This document shows, piece after piece, positions 1 through 11,186 of a stretch of DNA of 64,000 bases. Source of the DNA: Rhodocollybia butyracea (lineage: Eukaryota; Basidiomycota; Agaricomycetes; Agaricales; Omphalotaceae). The number at the start of each line of letters is the position of its first letter. Position 1 is the first letter of the stretch. The DNA is taken from assembly GCA_015501585.1 (NCBI GenBank), contig JADNRY010000004.1, positions 372,001 to 436,000 on the forward strand. Direction: 5' to 3'. The translations under genes and the position numbers were made by a program. Under the pieces are notes generated by a model that worked only from the letters and a program-made list of their open reading frames with translations, made no database searches and was not told the DNA's origin.

Positions 1-524
1 GTGTTTTTGGGCTCAGCGAGATCAATAATGACATGCAATCCCAGTATTTCCTTCTCGTACTTCTTCCTTTCCCTTCTGGCTTTTCTTTGAAGTGCAATCT
101 TCTCCTTCTTTGACTCGACTTTACAACTGTGTAATTCCTTCAAAGTTCTACCACGGGCAAAGCGATGGCGGGCTATATTGGATACAAGAGTGGAGTTTTC
201 GGCCTTCAGATCATCCAGTGAAGCCAGAAGAGTGAGATTTCGTTCAGAAAGTGAGAGTATTTTTGATTCCCGGATCTGTGTATCCAATACTGCCTTTGAG
301 ACCTTTTCCTTCAGTTCAGCTATCTCTAGAACCTTCTTGTCAAGCACAGATTTCAGCAATCCAATATCGGCCCTTTTCTTTGTCTTAGAACACGTCGATG
401 TGGACGGACTAGTGGCTTCAAAAAGAACGGGAGGAGTTGTATTTTCGTCAGGTTCATTTTTAGATCTAGAAGCATGTAGAGCCTTCAGTTGAGCAATTTT
501 GGCTGCAGATTTCCGGGCAGGCAT
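1..524 (-). CDS. Coiled-coil protein, N-terminal part (runs off window)
   Basis: An open frame of about 174 codons starts at the ATG at 524 and continues past base 1 without a stop. The N-terminus (MPARKSAAKIAQLKALHA) is basic. A Thr/Ser/Pro-rich linker follows, and from about residue 60 the chain is heptad-like, rich in Leu, Lys and Glu, then Lys/Arg-rich (KKEKIALQRKARRERKKYEKE). This predicts a long coiled coil. No enzymatic motif is visible in this part. Coiled-coil proteins of this style are common next to transposon-derived genes in agaricomycetes, but I cannot name the family. The opposite strand has a 104-codon ORF that I regard as its shadow. Confidence 0.5.
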   Translation of the reverse strand, partial: MPARKSAAKIAQLKALHASRSKNEPDENTTPPVLFEATSPSTSTCSKTKKRADIGLLKSVLDKKVLEIAELKEKVSKAVLDTQIRESKILSLSERNLTLLASLDDLKAENSTLVSNIARHRFARGRTLKELHSCKVESKKEKIALQRKARRERKKYEKEILGLHVIIDLAEPKN

Positions 525-2600
525 GGTATAGGGCATAATGAAGGGTATAAGAGCAAGATAGTAAGCTAGAACGCGGTCCAGCGACGCGAATCGACGCATC
601 GTAGTTGGTGAAAGGCAACAGCCTAGCGTGGGAATAAGTAATCACGCTCATCTTGCTTTGTCAAATTTTCGGTTTCTTAATTCAGCTGTATATCATGTTC
701 ATCACAGAAGTAAGTAGGCAAAAAGTCGATGAACGTCTTGATGATTCCTTATTTCAAGCTGATTCTTCTCCGAAAAAATTCGGTACATAATTAGACACAG
801 TTTTGCTTGCATTTAAATCAACATATTTGTCAAAACCAGTTTACTAAAGATTTCTGCTTGAAATAAAGAGCGATACATATTTATTATGATTTTAGATATA
901 CCTTACAGAATATTCTCACGAAGGGACCGCGAGATTAACTTTAGGACAGCAAGAGCTGTAGTGAGAACATGGTTTAGCGGTGGGAAAATCCTAAGCGCCC
1001 GCCGGTTTTTTTCATAACAAATGCCCACCGCCAATAATAGTGAGTTTGGGAAGAACAACACGGTCATTAGTCATAGCTTGGAAAAGGGATGTCGGAAACT
1101 TGAATTCCCGCTTATAAGCGGGCCGGAATTATAATCGGATTACACTCCAATCATAAGCTTGTGAGAATCGGATTATAATCACCCGATTAGATTATAATTA
1201 TCTCTACATGCAGTACTGCATGTTAACGCATGTACTGCTGTTCTGCTCCTTCATGCCTCGCAGTGCACAACATAAATGTGAATGCAACATATGCCATGTC
1301 CTTTTTGAACCAAAAGGGCTTGCACACCACTGAAAATTATGCCAGCGCAAGCTTGTGATAAGAAATCAGCAGAAGAATTCAGAAAAATACTGAAACGAGT
1401 GTGAGAGGATCGACCACCACCATCTATATTTTCGGATCAAACTTTTAACCCAGCCAACTCTGCAGCTCTACTCTACACTATAATTCCTTATCTTCTTACC
1501 AGTTTCCGGGTCTCAGAACAACAACTGGGTCGTCTCACAAGAAATATGTTCCAAGGCATCCTGAGACATAGTCGCTAGAGTCGCTACTGCTGCTACATCA
1601 TCTCGCAGATGACTTAGGAAGTGTCCAAGGTATGCTATATAGATCTATGTATGCTGATGAACTTGTATATAGTATTTGTTGCTTTCGCTGCCTTTGCCGC
1701 CTCCAATATTCTGGATTCTTCATCCCATGGACCTGTGATACTCCAGGTTTGAGATTTACGCCCTTCTACCTGGCTACAGCCTCTGTATCCCTTCCATTAC
1801 TGTTGGCACTCCCAGTTCTCTGATACATCAGCCCTACCATCTGAAATTATCAGATTGAAAGTGAGTGTTAAAACTGAACAGAGGCTGGCTTGTCCTTGGG
1901 TCATTTTGATCTCCCACCCTTCAATCATCTGCTGTGGCTCCTGGTGGCCTGCTCCTCCCTCCCAAAGCTCTCCTCTCTTGAGCCACTCACTCTCTTGGAA
2001 TTATTTTGAGTTGGCAGAATTTACAACTCTTTGCACGGACTGCCATATTTTATAGGCATTCCCTATAACAGACCTTCACCCCCTGTTTAGCTCATTAATG
2101 GGGACACTCCTCGCTTGCTCATAACCAATTTGTCCTTCGACTGGAGTGACAAGGGTACAGTTTGTTTACAAAGAGGTTGGGGGGGATTCTGATAGCGTAT
2201 GAATGCTCCTTACGTTCACATAAAACCCTAGGGTGCTGGTGCGCCGGTTTTGCCACTGGTTGCATGGGATTTGGTAACTTGTGCAATTAGGGATAGCACA
2301 GGAAGCCGCCCAGGATCTCGCAAGAGCCATTAAGGCCACAGTGCGGTTACGCCTGCCTGGGGACCTGGTTTTGCCCCAGCTCCCTCCCTCTTTTCATTAG
2401 GGCAGAATGTGCTCCATTGAGCTGTAGATAGGTAATCGTAACAGCTAGCCTTGTACTTATATACCTGGCCTTGCTAACATCCCTGCATCGGCCTCGCAGT
2501 CTACCTTCTCCATGAGAGTCGAGCTCACTGCCTGTGCTGGTGTAGGGACCAGCTAGTTCCCTTCAGGGGACCGCTTTCAGCTGAGGCTGAATGGGCCGTG
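525..2600. other. No convincing gene; AT-rich and repeat-derived sequence
   Basis: Only short ORFs (60-66 codons) of low-complexity composition are present. The stretch 1088-1200 holds palindromic TTATAAGC/GCTTATAA motifs next to CGGAAACTTGA, shared with two other sites in the window. I see no tRNA, no LTR pair and no recognisable protein here. Confidence 0.4.
1088..1200. repeat. MITE-like fragment (CGGAAACTTGA / TTATAAGC family)
   Basis: The segment begins with CGGAAACTTGA and continues into a palindromic CCCGCTTATAAGCGGG block and several ATTATAATC/GGATTATAATC words. The same terminal word and TTATAAGC palindromes occur near 5372-5548 and 38284-38456, which marks a dispersed short repeat. 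The far end of this copy is not clear. Confidence 0.35.
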
Positions 2601-2619
2601 TAATCAATTCCAATTCCAT

Positions 2620-4711
2620 CAGGTGAACTCAGTTAGGGGATGCCACGGAAAGGACTGTAATTGCTGAAAGCAACAATGGATTGACGAGATCGAAAGCTGT
2701 AGGAGTATTAGGGAGCTCTTTTGCTGCGGGACGGGACTGTCAATCAGAGGAAGAGGTTGAAGTATCTGTATCAGAGGCTGCAGAAGGCACTGTGGTAGAT
2801 GACAGCGACGATGAACTGGTGAACGCAAACACTTGAGGAGTGTTGGAGATCTCCGGTTCTTGAGACTGAATCAGACACTGTGGGAGTAGTGTTTTTGCTT
2901 TCTTCGCTTGTGGAATGCTCTGGGGGGTAACAATGCTTGTATTGCATTATCTGCTATCATTGTGAGTTCTTAACTGAGGATGTTGTCGATATACTAACAA
3001 ATGTTGACTTCCAGATGCAATTTTTACTATCCAACGATACCGAATTTCAATTAACCCCATAGGCAAAAACTTGAAACTGAACTACAAGAAGGACTTAATT
3101 GCTTATTGTACTTTCCTCAATGGCTTGAACAGGACAAACTATCTTAAAATGCTCTACATGTTTTATAACCAGCGTGTATCTGTGGGAATGCCTTCTGCCG
3201 CCGCCACCCCAACATCTGAAGTTGACACTGTTACCAAAGCACTACTTGCAGTCAGGCTTGCTGACAATGAACTAACACCAGGTCTGTGAGCTCGTTACAC
3301 TTGTAAATATTTTACTAACCCGCACTAGCTACTTCTGCTCCTCTGTCAATCACACTGCATATGGACTTGCATCTCTCGGAACCTTTTCTTACTCCTGAGG
3401 CCAATAATATGAATACAGACCCAGTGCATCTCCTCGATCCTCTTGCTATCCTTGAAGCCAATAATATGGACGTAGGTAGCGACGAAGGTATCCCTCCTGT
3501 TGGCAATAATCATCAGGCGCGCGGTCAAGGGCATGGTTGGGCTCGTGGTCGTGGAACTAGTCAGGGCCGAGGTCAGGGTCGGGCCCAAGTTCCAGCCGGC
3601 AATGGTGAAGGAGAGACCCCGAAAGACAAAGTAGTGGCTTACCAGCGCACCCACATGCACACAATCTGTACATAATATCCGCGCGCTGAATGCACTTATA
3701 TTTTGAAGCTCACATGAATCGCGTTTGATTCGGCGCTTATCCTGCTCTTCCTTCAACCACTACCACCAGCGACTTCAACTACTGTCACAAATTGTCCACC
3801 CACATTGCTCAGGAAGATCCGCTTTTCAACCTATGGCAATTCTATTCAATAACTCCAGCTAGCTGCCCAGGTCAGGAAGGAAGTACTCAGTAATGGGAAT
3901 GGGTGGAGTAAACTGAGGTCTTTTACCGGGCTCGCATTCTGGATTAAAAGTGCATTGTTATGCCATCTATACATTTGAGTCACCGCTAATATTTCCCTAA
4001 AAGTTCTCATTGCCATCTTCCACCAGCTCAAATTTGCGTACAACGCTTTTCCATCCCAGCTCTGCCCGGCAACCAAGAAATCAGCACCATCCAAGGCCGA
4101 GATTACACTCAACCCCAAGGGTGTATTCTTGCTGACCCTTGGTGCTCGATTTCTTTGTTCTATGCGTGCAGGACACAGTATCAGCCCCAACACCCCTGCT
4201 TGCCATCCCTTCAAGGCTATTACCCAAATTCCCACTTTGTCAACATAATCAGCTACCCCTTCTGCCAAGATGGCTGCCGCAACTCTCTCCCATCAAGCCA
4301 ATCTTCTACAAGCCCTCACGCTGCATTACTTCATGACTGCTTCTGGAACCCTGAACACGCGCGCAAATCTCAACTTTTTTTGTTTGTGATAACAGTTCCA
4401 TTTAACTAGAGCGTGAAACGTCTATGTTTTATGTCATACCGGTACGCATACGACCTGTAAACCTGCCGCCCGTCTGATGAGCGAACCCAGATTCGCAAGC
4501 TTGTATCGACTTGTAACTCAGACCTGGACACTGTATTCGCGCGCATCTCCAGCACCGCCGCCATCTGTGAAGACCCGACATTCAAGCCAACAGAAAAGAC
4601 AAAGGACAGGAAGGCAGACAGAACTCACTCAGGCTCAGCGCAAGGAGGAAACTGCTGCCAGGATCGAGCAGTTCCATGCTGACGGCGGAGGTGCTGCCGC
4701 CGACGACGATA
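2620..4711 (+). pseudogene. Decayed gene remains: acidic exon, SAP-like segment, Arg-Gly-rich segment
   Basis: Three exon-like stretches lie on the plus strand. About 2625-2836 encodes an acidic Ser/Glu/Asp-rich chain. About 3014-3287 follows a CCAG acceptor and encodes a Lys/Leu/Tyr-rich segment (KKDLIAYCTFLNGLN...) whose spacing vaguely resembles a SAP helix-turn-helix. About 3337-3675 follows an ACTAG acceptor and carries repeated GQGxGxxRGRG motifs. The intron between the last two (GTCTGTGAG...CACTAG) joins them in frame. Farther on, 4155-4409 and about 4475-4640 are open in other frames, the latter encoding TQIRKLVSTCNSDLDTVF. No start-to-stop model connects everything. It could be a transposon-borne gene or a genuine gene with unseen exons; function is unknown. 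Confidence 0.25.
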
Positions 4712-5097
4712 ACAAGTAAGGGGTGTTTGGGTAGCTGGGTTATGCTTCACGTATTCTTCTTGCGTGTGTATGTACACTATGACAAGGTACGTCTCTACAG
4801 AACAAACATTTCTCAGCCCTTGTCTCCCTCGCGTTCCCCTCGCAAACCAAACACCCACACCGTTGTATCCAACCTTGCACCAGGGCTATTCCGTACACAA
4901 CAATACCGCAATCGTTGTAGCGGTAGCCTCTCTCGAGTCTCTCTCTCACATAACAAACGGTGACTCAAGGACATTTTTTCCAGTGAATCGAGACCCAACA
5001 TATACTTAAAGCTTGAATCTTTTCAGCCCTAAATGCAAGTAAGCGGTTATAACCCACTGTGTGTGTATCCTATTAACCCATTCTTCAGTCCTAATAT

Positions 5098-5250
5098 GTC
5101 TAATATGGCGTAGTGGTAACTATCGCCTGTATTGGTAATGTAAGCGCCCCAAAGCTAGAGGTCAATAGTTCGAAACCGTATTGTAACATCTGTATTTATA
5201 TAAGTATAAGTATAACTACTACTACTACTAACTAACTAACTAATAATGTG
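5098..5250 (+). repeat. SINE-like unit: tRNA-like head and simple-repeat tail
   Basis: The head reads AATATGGCGTAGTGGTAAC and resembles a pol III A box (TGGCGTAGTGG). About 45 nt later comes a B-box-like GTTCGAAACC. AATATGG can pair with the following CCGTATT like an acceptor stem, but the T stem is poor. A tail of TAAGTATAAG, then TAC and TAAC repeats (5209-5240), follows directly. This head-plus-simple-repeat layout is typical of a SINE rather than a working tRNA. Confidence 0.35.
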
Positions 5251-5371
5251 TACTAACTAATTGACGACTCTCGAATTGTACTAATAACAACTACTAATAG
5301 CGAACTTGGTACAGTACTAATAGAGTTACAAGACTACTAACTAACTAATACTACTAGTAGTACAATTCTCT

Positions 5372-5548
5372 TTTGGCGAAACTTGAGGGGGGGTTTATAA
5401 GCGCTTATAACCCGGCGGACCGCTTATAATCCCTGCTGCTTATAAACTTAAGCCATGTTGATGGCCGCTCACAAGCGGCGTTCTGATTATGGTGTTTATA
5501 AGCGGTTACGGCCGGTTACGGGCGGAATTCGGAGTTTCCGACAGATTC
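5372..5548. repeat. MITE-like element with TTATAAGC palindromes
   Basis: The left end has GCGAAACTTGA and the right end GGAGTTTCCGAC, an imperfect inverted pair. Between them are several TTATAAGCG / CGCTTATAA words. The ends match the words at 1088 and 38440, so this is probably the most complete of the three copies. Confidence 0.35.
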
Positions 5549-6174
5549 TATGTCGTTTCTGGAATCTGGACACACAAACCTATGAGATCAGAAAGGTAGG
5601 TAGTATTTCAACTATATGCTCAGTCTCCGCAGTGTTACATGACCTGCCCAACAGAAGCTGACTCCAGAGCGTCAAGGATGAGATCGATAAGAGTTGGGTT
5701 TTCAAGCTTCAAGTCTGAGCAAGGTCTGCGAGACTTCAGTTCTTCGAGGAGAGGTGTAATAAAGGCAAGCTTCTTGTATTCTACCTTATGACATCCAGCG
5801 CACATAAAGCAACAGCGGGGAAAGAACTTTGACAAAACTTGTGCAGCGAGACAGCACTACATGTTAACGTTGCTGAAGTGGGAAGCGATCCGACCAGAAC
5901 ATCAAGCTCTGAGTGGTGACCAGTCGCAACCAGGAAGAAAACTTTGTGGCAAGAAAGTGGTGTTTCGCCTCTTCAGTTTACAGTTTCAGCTCCTCCAACC
6001 AAAACAGGAATAGGTGAGGTACAGTACTAATGGAAGAAAAGGAAGATACAAAACTCTGACGCTTAAACTATCAAGTATATTCGCTATAGCCTTTCTAAAT
6101 TCAAATGCTCCCTTTCCATCCGAATGCGCATCTGTTATCAACACCTTTGACCAACCTTCGGCTGGAGAGGCTGT

Positions 6175-7718
6175 TCAATTCATATCCAACTCCTCTGGGC
6201 GAATCATCAAAAAGCTGAGGTTATATGTATGCGTCAAGCGCGCTGTCATCTCGTACATCTAGAAAGGGTTATGAGCACAACGCCATACACAAGCTGAATG
6301 GCGTACAGTATCTTCAACGACCTCTGCCTCACGAAGAGGAATCTGATCCTGGATTCTGCCATGGTGACTGATATGCGCGCCAGAAACAATGGCTCCTGTA
6401 ATGGCCTTCAAAATACTCCTACCATAGCCTTGGATGAGATTATTCCCCAAGTCACGAAAGCCAGTCACTAATCCACTGGCTTGATGCTTCTCGCCATCCT
6501 CCATCTCGAGTTCATCAGCGAGGGTGTCAAGGTCGACGTCGAAGTCGTACTCCTTGTAGTCATGCGGAAACCCATGCTCGGATGTTTCCTCCTTTGTGAA
6601 ATCAATGATCTCCATCATGAAACCGTATGCTTTTGCCAAAGGAGCGAGGTGTCCCAGGAGGATTTTATCCTTTTTACAAGGGCCCTCGCTGTAGGTGTCC
6701 TGGAGCATGAACAGGATGAACGGAGGAGGCTGGGCACCATCACTGTCAGAACGCCTCGCTCTCCAATCCATGAACACATCTCTCAACTCCGGAACAACTG
6801 GAGATATTCCCGAAAGCGTGGGGGTAGGTGCTGTGTCATGGGCGTAAAGGCACAGGTGGTATGTGAGATAGCAGATATGATCCTGAGAGCGAATGGTCAA
6901 GGTGTCAAGACCAGCGTAGAAAGTGTAAACGTGAGTGGAAAACAGGAGGTTCTTGGTGAGCGTGGATGACTGAGTGGCCGGAGGGTTTCCATGTTTTGCT
7001 TGGAGCGTAATGCTCGAGGAGTGGCTAGGGAGTATTACAATCAACCTGGCAAAATGACGACCATTAGTATTGGAGGTGGACTGTTTCGTGCTGAAATACC
7101 CATGTAAGTATGTAAGTATAGTGGAGAGCTTCGCCAATACACAGACCGGATGTTGTGCGAAACCCCCCTGCCTAGATCGTAAATGAATGAAGCTTCAATT
7201 TCGGTGGAAGCGGGGTTTTGATCTGCATCTGGTGGAGCGAACGGATTACGTCTGCTTCGATTGACTTCTTCCATTTCGGATTTTGGACTTGTATCTATGA
7301 TGTTTTTATGTAAGTTGCGGAATTACTTACCAGGAAGATCCAAAGAAATGAATCTTACACGTGAACTAGGGGATTCAACTCGAAGTATATCCTGTCTGTG
7401 AAATCCTAGAGACTCCAAAATTCAAATCGCTGGCTGGCATAGGTGTACCGACAAAGCCTTTGTCAATTTTGATACCGGGATTAGGCAGGGTATCATTGGC
7501 GATCAACGCTGTCAGAGGAAGAGAGTGGAGACGATGGTCTTTCGTATACTCCCGCAGGTCCCCCTGAAGGAAAATTAGACAGCAATGTCATTCGATACCA
7601 CAACACACCCTAACCATCAGCTCTTTAACTCTTGCTGGCGGAAGATAAACATTCATAGATGGCGTAAAATGCCATGCTTCCAGTTTTTGATATCAGTAAG
7701 GTCGTGAAGTGGCTCCAT
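6175..7718 (-). pseudogene. 2OG-Fe(II) oxygenase-like family, copy 1 (broken)
   Basis: This is the most diverged of four homologous minus-strand genes; the others lie at 17485-23248. The start MEPLHDLTDIKNW is kept, but about 5 extra bases after NW shift the frame before the conserved FTPSM.VYLPPARVKEL. Exon 3 has an in-frame TAG after LHSFTI where other copies read Gln. The large exon (7075-6305) is open from ARLIVILPS through the conserved LSGISPVVPELRDVF, LGHLAPLAKAYGF and VTGFRDLGNNLIQGYG. The final exon keeps YEMTARLTHT and LSFLMIRPEELDMN, then stops early at TGA. The layout of NPxW, a small-residue LPS strand and a Y-T-rich strand resembles fungal 2OG-Fe(II) oxygenase-type proteins, but the metal ligands are not seen. 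At least two lesions make this a pseudogene. Confidence 0.6.
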
Positions 7719-7760
7719 GAAGGTGCATAAACGTATGAGTATGAGCCTCACGAGAGCTTG

Positions 7761-7770
7761 CCTATTTATA
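7761..7770 (-). promoter_or_regulatory. TATA box upstream of 2OG-like copy 1
   Basis: The minus strand reads TATAAATAGG within CGTCGTATAAATAGGCAAG, about 45 nt before the ATG at 7718. The same CGTATAAATA context recurs in front of the other three copies (near 19077-19086, 21202-21211 and 23299-23308), so it is conserved with the gene. Confidence 0.55.
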
Positions 7771-7779
7771 CGACGTAGA

Positions 7780-8947
7780 ACAATGAGTGTTTCAAAGTCA
7801 CGGACTGAACAAAGAGCCAGATTCTTCCAAGTAGGAAATCAAAGAAAACAAAGGCAAAACCAATGATTTTGCAGCCTACTCAGTCAGGCTGAAATAAAAC
7901 AATAAGCATGGTGAGCCAAGGAACTTTTCTTACATAATATTATCCCCAGAGAATGAATGACTACTATTCATTGAATATAAGTGGATAAAGTAAAAATGAA
8001 ACCTTACCCTCAGAGCAATAGTTGGGAGAGTCGAATGACTGAGGGTAGAATTGTAATATACAACTATATAAGAGTTCCATTCCGAGTCCCGAGTAGTTAA
8101 TGAAAAGTCCAGGAAAAGTCCAATATGTATAAAAATGGTTCAAGTAAAACGTATCTTGTCCAAGGAAGAATAAATGGATTAATCACGTCCAGAAAGGATA
8201 GGTTAATCAGAAACGGAAAATGAAAGAGTATACGAGGAAACTCATAACAAACGCTTTGACCTATTCTCAACAACTTTGAAGGAAGAACTGGAACAACACA
8301 AACAGAATGGGAAAGCACTTCAAGTTACAAGACAAGTTATAGAGTAAAGCTGGCGCCCATTTCGAATTGGCTTTTTTTCCTCTTTAGCTTTCTCAAATAC
8401 TCAGCTGCACCATTTGTTGCATGGTCTTAGAAGCGGGCCCTCTCGTTTTGCTCAAACCTCTTATTATAAAAGAAAAGAGCAAGCTGTGTGCGGGTGTGCC
8501 GCTCTTAGGGATACTTTCAGATATGGAACTTTGATGAATGATAGCCGAGAACTCAGGCAGAACATCAAAAACCACCTACCAGAGGATCAGGAAGGTCTGT
8601 TAGATTTCAGGATCTACTTAACGCCTCGCTAAACCCGGCGACCCAGGTCTTGAATCTCAGACTTTAACTCCAAGCGATGGTGGCTCGTTCAGGCTTCATT
8701 CTGGTTATATTAGTATAAGTAGCCTACTATTTAAGGTTTCTGAGGAAAATCATCCACTGTGTCGCTGTTTCAGAGATCCCCCACTTACTGACTTGTGCTG
8801 CATCTTTGCTGCACTGTCATCTCTGGGTACCCGCCATAGTCTCTTTCTCACTTAACTGCTTAATACGACCAGAAACTCGAGGTCTGTTTGGCAATCCCGC
8901 GGGGTTGAAACCGAACTTACTTTATGCTGTCGTACAGGTCATTTGCC
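7780..8947. other. Intergenic, no gene seen
   Basis: The stretch lies between the divergently transcribed 2OG-like copy 1 and the FMO gene. It has only short ORFs, no repeats shared elsewhere in the window that I noticed, and presumably holds both promoters. Confidence 0.4.
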
Positions 8948-10974
8948 ATGAAGGTCGCCGTCATCGGAGCAGGGCCATCGGGTCTTGTTACACTGAGGTA
9001 TCTTCTCGCTGCCTCGCAACAACTGGGTTGCGAAGAGGTTGAGGCTCGTCTGTTTGAGCTGCAATCACACGTCGGTGGTACATTTGCTGCGAGAGTTTAT
9101 GAAGGGGCCGAGGTCAGTTTCCAACATGATGTGATCATATATCAAGCTCTAATTTGGCTATAGCTTGTATCGTCCAAGCAACTCACCACCTTTTCGGATT
9201 ACAGAAGCCCCTATCCTGAGGATTTCCTCAGCGCTGAAAGATATGTGGAGTATCTTAACGGTTATGCAACCCACCATAATTTGTGGCCAAACATTAAGCT
9301 CCACACCAAAGTCATTGCTTTGACGAGAAGACATAATGGTGGCCATCTGGTCACCTATACAGACGAAGAGACGGGAGGATCAGAGCTCACTTGGGAATGT
9401 GATGCCGTAGCTGTTTGTTCTGGACTTCATGTGGAGCCAAACATTCCGTTCATCCAGGGTATCGAGAATGTCCTCTAGTTTTTCACTCTTCCCAATTCAA
9501 GGAACGGAAACAGTTCGGTGAGGACAAGACCGTACTCATTGTTGGAACGGGTGAGACTGGCGCCGACCTGGGATATCTAGCCGTTACAGCCGGCACAAAG
9601 AGGGTACTAATGAGCCATCGCGATGGTATGCACTTTGCCCCCAAGGTTTGTAACTTCTATTTCTTATGCCACCTCAACGGCAGTTGCTGACGTTGATTAT
9701 CAAGCGAAATCCTGGTCCTGTGTTGCTGCCAATCTTAGGCCGGAAACCAAATCCCAATGAGCCTGGTATCCCTATCGATGTCAGTCGGGCGAATCTTTTT
9801 GATACCACTTACGTTCCCTTTATTCTTCGCAACAGTGATTTGTTGTGGGAGTATTACAACATATACATCAAATCGTTACTTTGGCTGTCGTCTGGAGCCA
9901 CCGCGGGAATGGACCAATGGGCTGGAGAGATCAGCAAGGCTCGACACCATCCATCAAAGATTTTCTTCAATAAATCTATGAAAGTCTGCCCCTATATTAG
10001 CGAGCCCTACCGGCCCAAACTTCCAGGTTGGAGACTTTGGATATATGCTCTGCGATCGGCCTTGGTGCAAACTCCAATCCCCGACACTTACGGAAAACAC
10101 ATCGACTTGGCACCGTGGCCTGAGGAATTTGACTCGGAAGGCGTTGTCCGCTTCAAAAACAACGGACGTGAAGAATACCACAGGCTGAAAGGTGAAAAGA
10201 TCAAGCCAGATATCGTTGTACTTTGTACAGGATACAAACAAACATTCCCTTTCTTGCACGCCAACGATGGAAAAACTGGACAAGAATATCTTACTCCAGA
10301 TGGAACTAACATCAGAGGCATCTGGAAAGATGGCGAGCCCGATATTGGCTTCATTGGCTTCATCAGGCCGTCTTTGGGGGCGATCCCACCTCTATCGGAA
10401 ATGCAGGCTCAGCTCTGGGTACTAAACCTCCTAGCACCCCGAAAGATCCCCCGACCACTGACCTCTCGCGACGAGCCACATTATCGACTTCATCATCCAC
10501 CTGGCTCCAGGGTTACATATGGTGTCGATCACGAGAGCTATGCATACCAGCTTGCTCTCGATATGGACTCGGCTCCAGGAATTTCTGACATTTTTAGCGT
10601 TATGTCCAGAAGATATGGCACAAACGCCTGGCGCTTGCCTATTATTTGGGCTTTGGGCGCTCACTTTACTACGAAATTTCGTTTACAGGGTCCTTGGCAA
10701 TGGGATGGCGCTCAGGATCTGCTAGTGACCGATGAATTCTGGCAGACTATCACCAGACGTCCAATCTTCTTTGGTAAGTCATGAGCCTCTCATTCTGCCT
10801 AGTACATACTCATTCTGCATAGGACATCTTGCCGTCAATATACTTCCAATCATGATTTTTGGCCCAGTCAGCATGTTGTTTGCCATCTACGGCATTTTAT
10901 TGAGCATCTGGGAAGATGTCGCGCACGTAGTTCCACCCCCCTACAAAGCTTTTGAAGACAATCGTGTCGACTAG
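8948..10974 (+). CDS. FAD/NADPH flavin monooxygenase (FMO-like), one frameshift
   Basis: The start MKVAVIGAGPSGLVTLRYL places the FAD-binding GxGxxG (GAGPSG) at residues 7-12. The second dinucleotide fold is GTGETGAD, the NADPH site of the FMO family. Four exons fit GT-AG introns at 9113-9163, 9646-9704 and 10774-10822; junctions restore YEGAE-LVSSKQLTTFSDYRSP, FAPK-RNPGPV and FFG-HLAVN. The C-terminus has a hydrophobic segment (LPIMIFGPVSMLFAIYGIL), so it may be membrane-anchored. These enzymes hydroxylate N, S or C atoms of small substrates; the substrate here is unknown. One base appears missing near 9472: the frame reads GIENVL-stop, while the next frame continues PLVFHSSQFKERKQFGEDK. It is therefore either a very recent pseudogene or a sequence error. 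It is followed 43 bp later by the Ngaro-like element. Confidence 0.8.
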
Positions 10975-11016
10975 CAAAGCGTGGTACGACGAACGCGACA
11001 AAGCGGAATTTGTTGG

Positions 11017-11174
11017 AGCTTATTCCGAGATAAGTGCTAGAGGCGCTTATTGGAGGATAAGATAGGCAGACGTGAGAATCGGCATCTTATCACATCGTTA
11101 AGCGCCTTACGCTAAACTCAACCCGATTCTCAACGTCGCCAACATCTTCCGAAATACTCTACTTCTAAAAAGCT
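11017..11174 (+). repeat. Left split direct repeat A1
   Basis: It begins AGCTTATTCCGAGATAAG and ends ACTTCTAAAAAGCT. It matches 16740-16897 along its full 158 bp and ends 12 bp before the ATG of the gag-like ORF. Confidence 0.9.
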
Positions 11175-11186
11175 TTTTTCCTCGAG

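Noticed and set aside
6481..6969. 162-codon plus-strand ORF
   Set aside because: Antisense shadow of the large exon of 2OG-like copy 1; similar shadows appear opposite copies 2-4.
9451..9475. 20-nt intron restoring the FMO frame
   Set aside because: GT...AG ends fit, but introns here are 45-65 nt; a one-base deletion is the simpler reading.
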